DNA of 64,000 bases. Source: a virus. Shown one piece after another: positions 23,549 through 31,682 of the stretch; the stretch's first letter is position 1, and each line of letters begins with the position of its first letter. Under the pieces are notes generated by a model. It ran no database searches. It was not told the origin of the DNA and saw only the letters and a program-made list of their open reading frames with translations. The position numbers were made by a program, and so were the translations under genes. The DNA lies in IMG/VR virus record IMGVR_UViG_3300021090_000016, positions 1 to 64,000 of that record. The stretch is one strand, 5' to 3'.

Positions 23549-23909
23549 CGTACATCTCCTCCAGCGCAGCCTGGTGTTCAGCAGCCAGGCAAATGTCAGC
23601 CAGTGGGAAAGGTCCCTCCATCAGCGTGGCAAGCAGTGCATTGAGCTTGTCTCTGTACGTAGCATGCGGTCCCCACTCACTAGGCGAGAGATCGTCACAC
23701 AACAAACCGATCCAGGTGTGCCAATCATGGGCGACTCTACCTGGGTTGAAGTTTGTCTTGGAACAAAGAGCTATCTGTACATCGTCCATAATCACAACAT
23801 CTGGCAATGGTCGCCCATCAAGGAAGAAGAAGATCCGTGCCAGGGCAGACGCCATCCGGGGGTTGAACGGATCGGTCAGGGGATTCATCGGTCGCTTTCT
23901 GCTCTTCAC
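23526..23909 (-). CDS. Hypothetical protein
   Basis: 127 residues from a GTG at 23909 overlapping the upstream stop (GTGA), GGAGG five bases upstream. Central DVVIMDDVQIALCSK then a helical, acidic C-terminus. No family recognised. Confidence 0.5.
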   Translation of the reverse strand: MKSRKRPMNPLTDPFNPRMASALARIFFFLDGRPLPDVVIMDDVQIALCSKTNFNPGRVAHDWHTWIGLLCDDLSPSEWGPHATYRDKLNALLATLMEGPFPLADICLAAEHQAALEEMYDEPDRED

Positions 23910-24178
23910 TTCTTCCTCCTGATGGGCGGAACGATCTCCTTGCCGATGCGCCACAGCAGCATGTATCGCAGGTACTCAGTCTCCGTGAGACGGATGGCGT
24001 TTGTCATGCCATCGCTAAGTATTGTGTGCTCTGCCCCATCTGGGTACACTACGTCAGGCACAAGGCTTATCATCCTTCGGACATAGCTTACGACAACAGG
24101 AACCCAACGCCCCGACCTTGTGCCATAGTAGAACTTCTGTATCAGCAGCTTGTCGCCAGCCTTGACCACGCGGATCAC
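23906..24178 (-). CDS. Small hypothetical protein
   Basis: 90 residues from a GTG at 24178 (GGAG five bases upstream). Beta-rich start (VIRVVKAGDKLLIQKFYYG), a helix near the end, Arg/Lys tail. Function unknown. Confidence 0.5.
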   Translation of the reverse strand: MIRVVKAGDKLLIQKFYYGTRSGRWVPVVVSYVRRMISLVPDVVYPDGAEHTILSDGMTNAIRLTETEYLRYMLLWRIGKEIVPPIRRKK

Positions 24179-24189
24179 TTGCACTCCTT

Positions 24190-24435
24190 CTAAGTCAGCT
24201 TGCCGATCTTGTCGAGGAACAGTAGGCGGAGCAGCTCTTCCTCTGACTCGATCTTGCGCATTTCTTCGTTGCGGACAAACCATATATCGTCGCTGCGATC
24301 GAGCAAAGTTGCCTTGTATAGTAGGTCATAGGACGTATCGTTTCCTACAACGATGCCAACGCAGGGGAATCTGACAGAGCAAACCCCCACAATACCATTC
24401 GTCAGGAAGTGGTCCCCCTCCTTGAACTCGCTCAC
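24190..24435 (-). CDS. Small hypothetical protein
   Basis: 81 residues, GTG start overlapping the upstream stop (GTGA). Small beta-rich domain (FKEGDHFLTNGIVGVCSVRF) with a helical, acidic tail. Nothing recognised. Confidence 0.5.
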   Translation of the reverse strand: MSEFKEGDHFLTNGIVGVCSVRFPCVGIVVGNDTSYDLLYKATLLDRSDDIWFVRNEEMRKIESEEELLRLLFLDKIGKLT

Positions 24436-25730
24436 GGCTCTATCTCCACGTCGATGCGCCTGCCGAACGGAGGCTCAGCCTTGTTATCCCCGGTCACACA
24501 CCAGATTACAGGGATGTCCGGTGCCTGATCTGGAAAGTCACAGTACAGGTCGGTTAGACAGATGGCAACGGATGGCTCCTCTTCGCACTCTTCCTCGATC
24601 CACTTGAAGAATGGGACTGTGCTTGTCCCGCCTCCGCCCTTCGGCTCCAGCACAAGCGGGCCATCGCTCGGCTTCCATCGTTGGACGTGTTGGATTGCAG
24701 CGTCACAGTAGACGATCACTAGCTCGCAGTCATAGGCGGCTAGGATGCCGGTCAGCTCTCCGCCGAAGACCTTCATCTCAGGCAGTGAGATTGATCCACT
24801 GGTATCGAACCAGCAGACCACCTGACCTATCTCTTCACTCCTCATCCCCGGCAGGTAGATCCCCTGGTGGATGAGCCTTCTGTTAGGCGGAGTCCAACTA
24901 TAATCGTTCTTAGAATGTGAAGTCACATAGTCCGCCAGCTCACGCTTCCAATCCTTCTGCGGAGCGAGTAGCTCATCCACTAGACGGTCGATGCCAGCAG
25001 GCAGCGTGCCCTTCTGCTTTGCCATCTGTCTAGCTTGAGCGACAGCAACCTTCCAGTCTTCTTCAGCCGCTCGCTGGTCCGCAGGGCTCATGTCCTTTGG
25101 CTCTCTGACACCACCACAGCCGCCTGGGTCGGTGTCTGTGTTGTCATCATCATCTCCGTCATTGTCCTGTGGTCCTGGAGGGCTGGCTGGGTTTCGCTTC
25201 TTCCCAGCAGCCCTGCCACCCTTCAGATCTTTGGGCAAGTTTGGGTAGTACCACTCGGCGGACATCCTGGGCGGAAGATCCTTGAACAGTCCCTCGCCAG
25301 GCATCAGCCTGCCCTTCGGCAGCTTCAGCCCGCAGTCCACTTCCACCATCGCGTTGATAGATAGGTCTGCTGCCAGGTTCCACTCAAACGGATCGCGCCA
25401 CTCCCGTCTGGTGTGATGTTTAAAGGCTGGGTGCATGCACTCGTGAGACAGCACTGCCACTTGTTCGTCTGGTTCTAGAGAACACCACCACTCTGGGTTA
25501 TACCACAGATGGGAACCATCTGTGCATGCAGTCCTTATAGACCAGTCAGGAATCCTCCTGCCTGGGCCAGCGATCTTAAGGGCGAGGTAGGCGAAGAATC
25601 TATGAATTGGGTCATTGCCAAGAACCAGTTTGGCAAGCTCCTTGCCAATGGCCTTGTCTGCTTTCTCCTCCAGCACAGACCGCTTAGCCATTTCTTCTAG
25701 GCGTGCCATGCCATCATTGAAATTGCTCAT
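24432..25730 (-). CDS. VWA-like metallopeptidase (DUF2201 type)
   Basis: 432 residues from the ATG at 25730 (GGAGG eight bases upstream). The N-terminal domain has LSHECMHPAFKHH with a zincin HEXXH at 96-100. Residues 180-225 are a Pro/Asp-rich linker. The C-terminal VWA-like domain has DTSGS at 309-313 (metal-ion-dependent adhesion site) and later LTDLYCDF. This is the architecture of DUF2201 proteins. Their usual partner is a MoxR AAA+ ATPase, and one is encoded 2 kb upstream in the same operon. Likely a chaperone or maturation pair for a phage or host complex. Confidence 0.85.
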   Translation of the reverse strand: MSNFNDGMARLEEMAKRSVLEEKADKAIGKELAKLVLGNDPIHRFFAYLALKIAGPGRRIPDWSIRTACTDGSHLWYNPEWWCSLEPDEQVAVLSHECMHPAFKHHTRREWRDPFEWNLAADLSINAMVEVDCGLKLPKGRLMPGEGLFKDLPPRMSAEWYYPNLPKDLKGGRAAGKKRNPASPPGPQDNDGDDDDNTDTDPGGCGGVREPKDMSPADQRAAEEDWKVAVAQARQMAKQKGTLPAGIDRLVDELLAPQKDWKRELADYVTSHSKNDYSWTPPNRRLIHQGIYLPGMRSEEIGQVVCWFDTSGSISLPEMKVFGGELTGILAAYDCELVIVYCDAAIQHVQRWKPSDGPLVLEPKGGGGTSTVPFFKWIEEECEEEPSVAICLTDLYCDFPDQAPDIPVIWCVTGDNKAEPPFGRRIDVEIEP

Positions 25731-25732
25731 TC

Positions 25733-26032
25733 TTATTTCCTCCCAGCGGAAGCGAGAAGCGATCCACGCAGAACCGACAGCATTACTTCCTCGATCCGAT
25801 CCTTGGCTTGTGGAAACAGATCCATCAGGATGTCCCACACATCGGGCTCGACTTGGAGCCGATGCTTGGCAATGAACTCGAACAGTTCCCATGCGCCATA
25901 CTCGTCCTTACAGGCAAACTCTTGGTAGACGCGAGGCGATACGATATGGACCGCATCAGTGACTTCGATCGGGTCACGGTAGATTGCGAACTTGCGCTTA
26001 GGAAGACTGATCTTGGAGAATCCATGCTTCAC
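25733..26032 (-). CDS. Hypothetical protein of the MoxR/VWA cluster
   Basis: 99 residues. No domain recognised. Strand-helix pattern with AWELFEFIAKHRLQVEPDVWDILMDLF. It lies directly before the VWA-like gene with only two bases between and GGAGG inside its own end, suggesting tight coupling. Confidence 0.55.
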   Translation of the reverse strand: MKHGFSKISLPKRKFAIYRDPIEVTDAVHIVSPRVYQEFACKDEYGAWELFEFIAKHRLQVEPDVWDILMDLFPQAKDRIEEVMLSVLRGSLLASAGRK

Positions 26033-26553
26033 GGCAACACTCCCTTTGCCAGAAAGTATTCCTCTCCGTCTGAACGCAGTGCGTCCTGCCTATCTTGCAG
26101 CGCCTTCCATAGCGTGGCGATGTTCCTGATCGTCAGCCGCTCCGTTGCCATAAGCGCCTCGATCCATGTGCTCCCCGTTCCAGGCAGATAGACCGACCGT
26201 CTCCACTTCACCTTCGACTCGCTAAAGTCCTCCTGTTTGGGCCAGGCTATGTCAGTGGCACCAAATCCCCATCCGTCCAGTAGTGATTCGCCGATGATTA
26301 CTCTTTCACCGAGCACAAGCCCGCCAACCAGGTAGCCATCGTGGCCTGCTGGAAGCCAGATGACTCCTCCGGCAATGAGTTTATTGCCATCTGAGATACT
26401 CTCCAGCCCAATGCAGCGCACCTCAGCAACGCACTGGATGACACCCGGCAAGATCAGCTTTGCCTGCCTGTTGGTCATGACCAGTCCCCGTGGGTCGGGC
26501 GAGGGCAACTGCTTGTCAATCTCTGCGAGAACCTTGGACACCTCAAGCTGCAT
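26029..26553 (-). CDS. Hypothetical protein of the MoxR/VWA cluster
   Basis: 174 residues. Mixed fold: the middle (GGVIWLPAGHDGYLVGGLVL) is beta-rich, the C-terminal part helical. Overlaps both neighbours by 4 to 11 bases. No family recognised. Confidence 0.55.
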   Translation of the reverse strand: MQLEVSKVLAEIDKQLPSPDPRGLVMTNRQAKLILPGVIQCVAEVRCIGLESISDGNKLIAGGVIWLPAGHDGYLVGGLVLGERVIIGESLLDGWGFGATDIAWPKQEDFSESKVKWRRSVYLPGTGSTWIEALMATERLTIRNIATLWKALQDRQDALRSDGEEYFLAKGVLP

Positions 26554-27388
26554 TGGAAGTCTCCCGAGCTGCCGACGCCAGGATGGTAGCCCGCATGATC
26601 GACTCTTCCGTTCGGTCCACGGAGGAACGCAGGCTCTCCAGCCCGATGCCGAGCAGCGCCTCGTACTCCTTGATCTTCTCCTCCAGTGCCAGAGCTTCTC
26701 CCTGACGGGCTATCAGCGCCTTCTTCTTCAGCTTGCCGCTCTTGATCTCTCCCTCAATTTCATTCAACCGCTGCTCGATCTCCCCGGTCAGGCCAGCGAT
26801 GATTGCCTTGATCGAATCGGGGTCGATGACCAGCTTTGCCAAGTGAACCTGGCTGGGGTTCTTGAAGCTCGCCGACTCCACAACTGCGGCGATCTTCCGC
26901 CACGTTTCCAGGGTGGCTGGCGGGATGAAGTACGCGCCCCTGCCGACAGGGAAGTGCGTGCCGCCCAGGTGCTTGATGAGGTGGACCAGGCAAGCAGTCA
27001 CCTCAGCCGTGCGGACCAGGCCCCTGTGCTCGTTGAAACTGTCAACGATGGCTTGGATGTTCGCTGGCGCCCCAGGGTAGAACGTCATGGCGTTGTTCGC
27101 GTCAATGGTCACGCTGAACAGCCGGTCCACCCGATTCTCCGTGTCGGTGATCGGCACCACCTGCCGCACCTCGTAGCCATCATTGTTCTTCAGCGCTGGG
27201 ATCAAGAACACCGCCCCACGGTGCGTATCCTCCAGCGCGTCCTTCAATCCCTGCGTTGCCGTCCGCTTGCAGGGAGCGAACTTGCTAAAGCCCTCCTGCT
27301 TGAACCCGTCCACGAGAAGCTGCCTTCGGCTCCACATCGGGATCTTCCATCCGGTCAGAAGTCCGTAACCGTACTCACGCTCAATCAT
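26543..27388 (-). CDS. Phage hypothetical, coiled-coil rich (possibly DUF6744-like)
   Basis: 281 residues from the ATG at 27388 (GGAG six bases upstream). The N-terminal half contains beta strands around FSKFAPCKRTATQGLK and GAVFLIPAL. Residues from about 210 on (EIEQRLNEIEGEIKSGKLKK...LALEEKIKEYEALL) form a long coiled coil. I suspect similarity to a phage DUF6744-type family but cannot confirm. It sits between the MoxR and VWA genes. Confidence 0.5.
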   Translation of the reverse strand: MIEREYGYGLLTGWKIPMWSRRQLLVDGFKQEGFSKFAPCKRTATQGLKDALEDTHRGAVFLIPALKNNDGYEVRQVVPITDTENRVDRLFSVTIDANNAMTFYPGAPANIQAIVDSFNEHRGLVRTAEVTACLVHLIKHLGGTHFPVGRGAYFIPPATLETWRKIAAVVESASFKNPSQVHLAKLVIDPDSIKAIIAGLTGEIEQRLNEIEGEIKSGKLKKKALIARQGEALALEEKIKEYEALLGIGLESLRSSVDRTEESIMRATILASAARETSNAA

Positions 27389-27677
27389 CGTTGTCTCCTT
27401 TGGTGTACTCGACACCTAAACGTGTTTGAAGAAAGTGTGCTGCCGCTCCTCCGTGCCTGGCTAAGTGCCTGGCGAAAGGGCTCATCGCCTCATCACCTAT
27501 CGTGTGGTAACGCATCGGGTGCCAGCCACGCCCGTCATCGCACCAACATCTGACAGTGTGTCCTGCTGCCCTGGCTATACAAATCCCCATCTCCGTTGGG
27601 TGTGCATACGCCAGGTGCATCACAAGGTCTTGCAGCCATGAAAAGGATTGGTCACAGTACATGCACTCGTGCATCAT
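27381..27677 (-). CDS. C2H2 zinc-finger protein
   Basis: 98 residues. C5, C8, H21 and H26 in MMHECMYCDQSF...HLAYAH form a classical C2H2 finger (CX2CX12HX4H), unusual in phages of bacteria. The rest has no known domain. The gene at 32397 has a finger with exactly the same spacing. DNA or RNA binding is the likely activity. Confidence 0.7.
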   Translation of the reverse strand: MMHECMYCDQSFSWLQDLVMHLAYAHPTEMGICIARAAGHTVRCWCDDGRGWHPMRYHTIGDEAMSPFARHLARHGGAAAHFLQTRLGVEYTKGDNDD

Positions 27678-27856
27678 TCATCACTCCATTCTTCCCTCCA
27701 TCTCCGTGGCAGAAAGCCGCCGTTCTGAATCCACTCGTCCAGGGCGAGGACTAGCTCGGCGAGGCGGCAGAAATCGCCTGGGCAGATATGGTAAGGATCA
27801 TTGACAATAAGTTTGGCCAGGCTCAGTTGCTCGCACATATTGGCGTCAGGGTCCAT
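27674..27856 (-). CDS. Small conserved hypothetical protein
   Basis: 60 residues from the ATG at 27856 (TGATG overlap with the MoxR stop; GGAGG upstream). LAKLIVNDPYHICPGDFCRL...LALDEWIQNGG is a compact helical protein with two cysteines. Function unknown. Confidence 0.55.
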   Translation of the reverse strand: MDPDANMCEQLSLAKLIVNDPYHICPGDFCRLAELVLALDEWIQNGGFLPRRWREEWSDE

Positions 27857-28875
27857 CAGTTCTTCCCTCCTATGTATCCACCCGCAGGGTAGAGAATGTC
27901 GCGGTGCTTTTTCATCCAAGCTGCCGCCTCATTGATGCAGGTGATCTCTGAATTGACGAACGCCGCATCTCTGACCAGAAGACAGCTGTACTCGTCGGGC
28001 AGTCGGTCGGCGTACTGCATGATGCCCCTTAACTGCTTCTCGCTTGCATCCTTCGCTCGATCTGCTAGTGCCGTGCAGAGGGCGATGGCAATGCTCGGCT
28101 CCTTTGGGATCATTGCCTTCTCGGGGTTTGCTATCACCCCGTCAGGGTCCGGCAGATCACGATAGTTACGGGCGAAGCCGATGTATTCATGTGCAACAGT
28201 GCCGACGATCCCTTCCGTAACCTGTGTCTCCAGATCAAACGAGACAAGAGGATGCACATTGGACACCATTTCCCACGACCTGGGCGTCCCGAAGGCGCGC
28301 TCGTTGAGTTTTGGGTCGAACGTCATCAGAGACGTTGGCTTGAAGTTCAGATACCCCCTTACCTCGGGTATGATTCCATTTTCCATTGCCCACATATTCC
28401 AGTCCTTGTGGTCCACTTCAACGTCCAGGTGAACGAACCTGTTCAGGAGCGGAGTTATCATGCGGTGGCATCCTGCTCGGTCTTCCTGGCGATTGCTGCA
28501 TGCGACGACCCAGGCGCCGTCTGGGAGGATGTAATCCCCACATCGTCGATCCAAGGTGATCTGCATGGCCGCTGCGTGCATGAGCTGTGGGCATTGCGCC
28601 AGCTCCTCAAGGCAAATGATTCCGCGCCATTCTCTGTCTTGTGGGAACAGGGAGTTGACCCAGTAGATCATTCGCTTCTGGACATCGGCGATGGGGAACT
28701 TCAGATCGCTTGGGTCGTGATAAATCAGGCGCACGTCCAGGAATTTCCCCTCCAGCAATGACGCAAGCTGCCGGCACATCTGCGACTTGCCAACGCCCGG
28801 TGGGCCAGAAAGCAAGACTGGTGGCTTCGCCTTGGAAATAGCTTGCATGGTACGGATGATGTCGCTAGGCTTCAT
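27856..28875 (-). CDS. MoxR-type AAA+ ATPase
   Basis: 339 residues. Walker A GPPGVGKS at 24-31, Walker B IICLEE at 86-91, and VVACSNRQED as sensor 1, as in MoxR/RavA-like AAA+ proteins. MoxR ATPases act with VWA-domain proteins to insert metal cofactors or remodel complexes. The VWA-like metallopeptidase 2 kb downstream makes a matching pair. What the pair acts on during infection is unknown. Confidence 0.85.
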   Translation of the reverse strand: MKPSDIIRTMQAISKAKPPVLLSGPPGVGKSQMCRQLASLLEGKFLDVRLIYHDPSDLKFPIADVQKRMIYWVNSLFPQDREWRGIICLEELAQCPQLMHAAAMQITLDRRCGDYILPDGAWVVACSNRQEDRAGCHRMITPLLNRFVHLDVEVDHKDWNMWAMENGIIPEVRGYLNFKPTSLMTFDPKLNERAFGTPRSWEMVSNVHPLVSFDLETQVTEGIVGTVAHEYIGFARNYRDLPDPDGVIANPEKAMIPKEPSIAIALCTALADRAKDASEKQLRGIMQYADRLPDEYSCLLVRDAAFVNSEITCINEAAAWMKKHRDILYPAGGYIGGKN

Positions 28876-28900
28876 GACACTCCTCTCGAAAGGGTGGAGG

Positions 28901-28938
28901 GCCAGCCCCGGACCATTTGCAGTGGGGAAGGGGCTGGC
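28901..28938. promoter_or_regulatory. Intergenic hairpin before the MoxR gene
   Basis: GCCAGCCCC (28901-28909) and GGGGCTGGC (28930-28938) form a perfect 9-bp stem with a 20-base loop in the only larger gap of this part of the operon. No T tract follows on the minus strand, so it may be an attenuator, processing site or stability element. Confidence 0.4.
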
Positions 28939-28947
28939 TGTTCTTGT

Positions 28948-29145
28948 TTACCAGTCGCGCTCTCGAAGGATCACGGCTCGCGTGAACCCCTCGATTCTTT
29001 GCGTCCCGTCGCAGTTGTTGGCGAGGTGCCTGATGTTTCCGTCCGAAACCTCGTCAACCTCACTGTTGCAGTCATGCTCCACGAAATAGACCGGCAGGTC
29101 AGGTGGCATGTAGTTCAGTTTCTCTACCAGCTCTCTGACAGTCAT
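28948..29145 (-). CDS. Small conserved phage protein (VRELVEKLNYMPPDLPVYF)
   Basis: 65 residues. The MTVRELVEKLNYMPPDLPVYF start is a widespread phage/host small-protein signature, followed by SDGNIRHLANNC and VILRERDW. ATGA overlap with the upstream gene. Biochemical role unknown. Confidence 0.65.
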   Translation of the reverse strand: MTVRELVEKLNYMPPDLPVYFVEHDCNSEVDEVSDGNIRHLANNCDGTQRIEGFTRAVILRERDW

Positions 29146-29399
29146 AGGATTTCTCTCTGGTAAGTGGCGAGCGTTGCTTTGATTTGCTCCAGTGCGTCAC
29201 GTATTCTATTGCACTCGCTTTCTATCGCCTCCAGTTTGGAGCGGAGGCACTCGCACACAAAATGGGCTTCGCAGTAGTACGTTCTCTTGTTCGTCTCTAA
29301 GTCCCAAAGGCGTTCAAAGGTCCTTTGCCGACAGCCCTTGACGGCGCATGGTTGGTTAAATGGCATCTTTTCCATTGCCGTTCCATTGCTCGCGTTCAT
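29142..29399 (-). CDS. Small Cys/His protein
   Basis: 85 residues. A CAVKGCRQ...CEAHFVCECLRS zinc-like segment precedes a coiled helix (KLEAIESECNRIRDALEQI). Overlaps both neighbours by four bases. Function unknown. Confidence 0.55.
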   Translation of the reverse strand: MNASNGTAMEKMPFNQPCAVKGCRQRTFERLWDLETNKRTYYCEAHFVCECLRSKLEAIESECNRIRDALEQIKATLATYQREIL

Positions 29400-29665
29400 C
29401 TGTCCTCCTCTTCATCATCTAGATCGAACCCATAGTTTTCACAGTAGTCCGATAGCGTATTGACCAGGCGAGCGCGGCTCTTTCTCAGGGCGAGCTTGGT
29501 TATCATGGCAACTTGCTCGTTGGACCAGCATGCTTTCCGTGCCGCCACCCTAAACCGTAGAAGAAGGGAGGCGGAGTTGCTCTCTCCCATCACAACGCAC
29601 TTGACCTTTGGCAGGCGGAGCAGCTCCTTTCGTTTCATCTTCTTGGTGCTCATTGGACCAGACAT
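29396..29665 (-). CDS. Small basic helical protein
   Basis: 89 residues, Lys/Arg-rich with a helical VAARKACWSNEQVAMITKLALRK core and an acidic tail (DLDDEEEDR). Strong GAAGGAG before the start. Possible nucleic-acid binding; not recognised. Confidence 0.55.
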   Translation of the reverse strand: MSGPMSTKKMKRKELLRLPKVKCVVMGESNSASLLLRFRVAARKACWSNEQVAMITKLALRKSRARLVNTLSDYCENYGFDLDDEEEDR

Positions 29666-29675
29666 CGCTTCTCCT

Positions 29676-30056
29676 TCACACGATCTTTGCCTTCATCATC
29701 GCGCCAGCAAGCTGCCTCCAGGCGTCCTCAATCTCTTGGACAGCAACCTTGTGCGCCGACAAGGTTGTCAGGTGGAACAGCACGCTGTCAGCCCGCTTGA
29801 GCGCTGCCAGCAATTCGGGGAGCGCCAGGATGATAGCTTTCACACGCTCCCCTGCTTCCATCTGGTACTTGAACTCCAGGCTATCCGAGTAGTAGTTGGT
29901 ATGGTGCTTCTGCAACCAAGGTACGAGCCCCTTGGCTTGAGCAAGCTCTTGGTCATGCCTGCACAGGATCACGATGACTGGCGCACTAACCTCGAATGGC
30001 AGCGTTGCCAGGTACTGCCACACGTCATCTTGGATGGTGGTTGCTGATGTGGTCAT
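29676..30056 (-). CDS. Hypothetical protein, paralogue of the 30304 gene
   Basis: 126 residues. Core DDVWQYLATLPFEVSAPVIVIL...LVPWLQKHH parallels DTLWRGLIELPFEQGAPVASFL...FLAFLKKHK of the gene at 30304, so the two look like paralogues. A C-terminal helical extension is extra. Function unknown. Confidence 0.6.
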   Translation of the reverse strand: MTTSATTIQDDVWQYLATLPFEVSAPVIVILCRHDQELAQAKGLVPWLQKHHTNYYSDSLEFKYQMEAGERVKAIILALPELLAALKRADSVLFHLTTLSAHKVAVQEIEDAWRQLAGAMMKAKIV

Positions 30057-30307
30057 GAGCTCCTCCTTGGAGGAAAGTCTGGTCGAATCGGCTTGTCACC
30101 GAACCTGTTCAATATAATGCCAAGCTCGCTCGTTGCGTCTTGGAGGTCCTTCTTGGCTTGGCTAAGCGAAACGTCCAGCTCGCAATAGGCGTTCTCTTCC
30201 CAATCACAGTTGAAGTGATCTCGGATTGACTGCAACGCCTTGTCTGCCTGCTCGATGAGATTCCGGGCCTCACGGAGCGCTGACTTACTCTGAAACCTCT
30301 TCTTCAT
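30053..30307 (-). CDS. Small helical protein
   Basis: 84 residues, predominantly helical (LREARNLIEQADKALQSI), two cysteines, Pro/Arg tail. It lies between the two paralogous genes with 4-base overlaps. Not recognised. Confidence 0.55.
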   Translation of the reverse strand: MKKRFQSKSALREARNLIEQADKALQSIRDHFNCDWEENAYCELDVSLSQAKKDLQDATSELGIILNRFGDKPIRPDFPPRRSS

Positions 30308-30585
30308 ACATCCTCCTTCTTGTCAGGAGTCACGAGCAAGGCGGCGAGCCGCTGCATCTCGTCGTACCCTTGCTTAATGAGCTGGTCTTCCTTGCTACCG
30401 TGCAAGGACAATATGAGCTTGTCCTTGTGCTTCTTGAGGAATGCAAGGAAGCCCTTGCAAACCAGCTGCCTGTGCTGGCACTCGCCCGGAAATCCCTTTA
30501 GCAGGAAGCTGGCGACTGGAGCGCCTTGCTCGAACGGGAGTTCGATGAGCCCACGCCACAGTGTGTCGATCTGCTCGTCGGTCAT
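30304..30585 (-). CDS. Hypothetical protein, paralogue of the 29676 gene
   Basis: 93 residues. See 29676: shared LPFE..APV pattern and KKHK helix. Start preceded by GGAG. Function unknown; tandem paralogy suggests a dose- or specificity-related role. Confidence 0.6.
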   Translation of the reverse strand: MTDEQIDTLWRGLIELPFEQGAPVASFLLKGFPGECQHRQLVCKGFLAFLKKHKDKLILSLHGSKEDQLIKQGYDEMQRLAALLVTPDKKEDV

Positions 30586-31181
30586 ATGCTCTCCTTTGGA
30601 TCATCCATTGGCATGAGTAATGCGTCGAACGTCTGCTCATTGTTTGGTCCGCCTCGGGCTGACAAGCCGATGGGAATGCCTTGCCCAAAGTATTTCAGGG
30701 TCACACTGCCGTATTTGTGAATCTTCCCCTGGATCTGCTGGCACACCTCCAGCAAACTGATGAGCAGAGCCACGTTCAGGGTGACTTCGGCAAGTGGCGC
30801 GTTCTTCGGGCGAACCGTGTCAGTGCTTGGGAACCTAAGCCCATTATCTTGCACGACAGTGACCGTCTCGGTCCCACGCTGCATCACCACCCCGTTCGCG
30901 GTTCTTTCAACTGCAATGGGAAGACGGATAGCGCCATCTGGTCCCATTGCCATTGCCTCACTCCACTTGGACTGCGGAATGAGCACAGCCCACTCTTCTG
31001 CCTGGCGCTCCGCCACAGATGGAAACACGCCCTGCACAATAGCCAGACGCCTTCCGTCCGTTGCCTCGACCCGGTAGCCATTCCCGACCGCACACAGCTT
31101 GACGTAAGAGAGCGCATACCTTGCTGAGTCTTTGCTGGCGATCGTCGCCAATCCCTTCAGATTCCTATGCAGGTAAATCAT
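30582..31181 (-). CDS. dnaN: DNA sliding clamp (DnaN-like) homologue
   Basis: 199 residues (second of two adjacent ATGs chosen by ribosome-site spacing). ARYALSYVKLCAVGNGYRVEATDGRRLAI matches one clamp domain, TVRPKNAPLAEVTLNVALL another, and it ends FDALLMPMDD, the familiar C-terminal clamp segment. At about 200 residues it is roughly half the length of bacterial beta clamps, so it may be two-domain or compact. It could replace or compete with the host clamp at phage forks. Confidence 0.75.
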   Translation of the reverse strand: MIYLHRNLKGLATIASKDSARYALSYVKLCAVGNGYRVEATDGRRLAIVQGVFPSVAERQAEEWAVLIPQSKWSEAMAMGPDGAIRLPIAVERTANGVVMQRGTETVTVVQDNGLRFPSTDTVRPKNAPLAEVTLNVALLISLLEVCQQIQGKIHKYGSVTLKYFGQGIPIGLSARGGPNNEQTFDALLMPMDDPKESI

Positions 31182-31387
31182 CATTCCTCCTTATTTGGCT
31201 TCCAGCAGTCCATCAAGGCGCAGGCAAGCAAGCGACCGTCGAATCCTTCTTTATCTGCGGCTGTCATTGGACCAGCAGGGAACAGGCCGAAGCGAACGCC
31301 AGCCCGCTCGCTGTCTGTGAACTTCGCCCACATTTCCGTCGCCTTTGAGTGACACAATAGCTTCATGGTCTTCTCAGCATCGCTCAT
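31181..31387 (-). CDS. Small conserved hypothetical (GVRFGLFPA type)
   Basis: 68 residues. ATEMWAKFTDSERAGVRFGLFPA...ADKEGFDGRLLACALMD is a pattern I recognise from planctomycete-phage-like small proteins. AAGGAG upstream. Function unknown. Confidence 0.6.
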   Translation of the reverse strand: MSDAEKTMKLLCHSKATEMWAKFTDSERAGVRFGLFPAGPMTAADKEGFDGRLLACALMDCWKPNKEE

Positions 31388-31487
31388 CTAGTTCTCCTTG
31401 TATTGATGCCACAGAAAGAAAGGCTGAGTTGCTGCCGAGGCACAAAGGCCACGATCTATAACGCCATCATCTATGGAGCACCCAGCC

Positions 31488-31682
31488 TTATGCTGCCTTT
31501 GTGTTGTCGGGCATCTCGACCAGGACCGGGCGCACCAAGCCCCGGAGGTACGCTCCTGGGAACGTAATCAGGAAGAACTCGGCTGCCACCTTGCTCTCTA
31601 GGATGGAGTTGTAGTAGCCCACCAGTTCCTCACTCCAGTCATCACGCCTGGTCAGAACAAGCTGGTACTTAGGCTCGTACAC
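31488..31682 (-). CDS. Small hypothetical protein
   Basis: 64 residues, GTG start with GAGGG upstream, within the overlap with the upstream gene. YQLVLTRRDDWSEELVGYYNSI begins a compact beta/alpha fold. A 100-base gap (31388-31487) separates it from the next gene. Confidence 0.5.
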   Translation of the reverse strand: MYEPKYQLVLTRRDDWSEELVGYYNSILESKVAAEFFLITFPGAYLRGLVRPVLVEMPDNTKAA

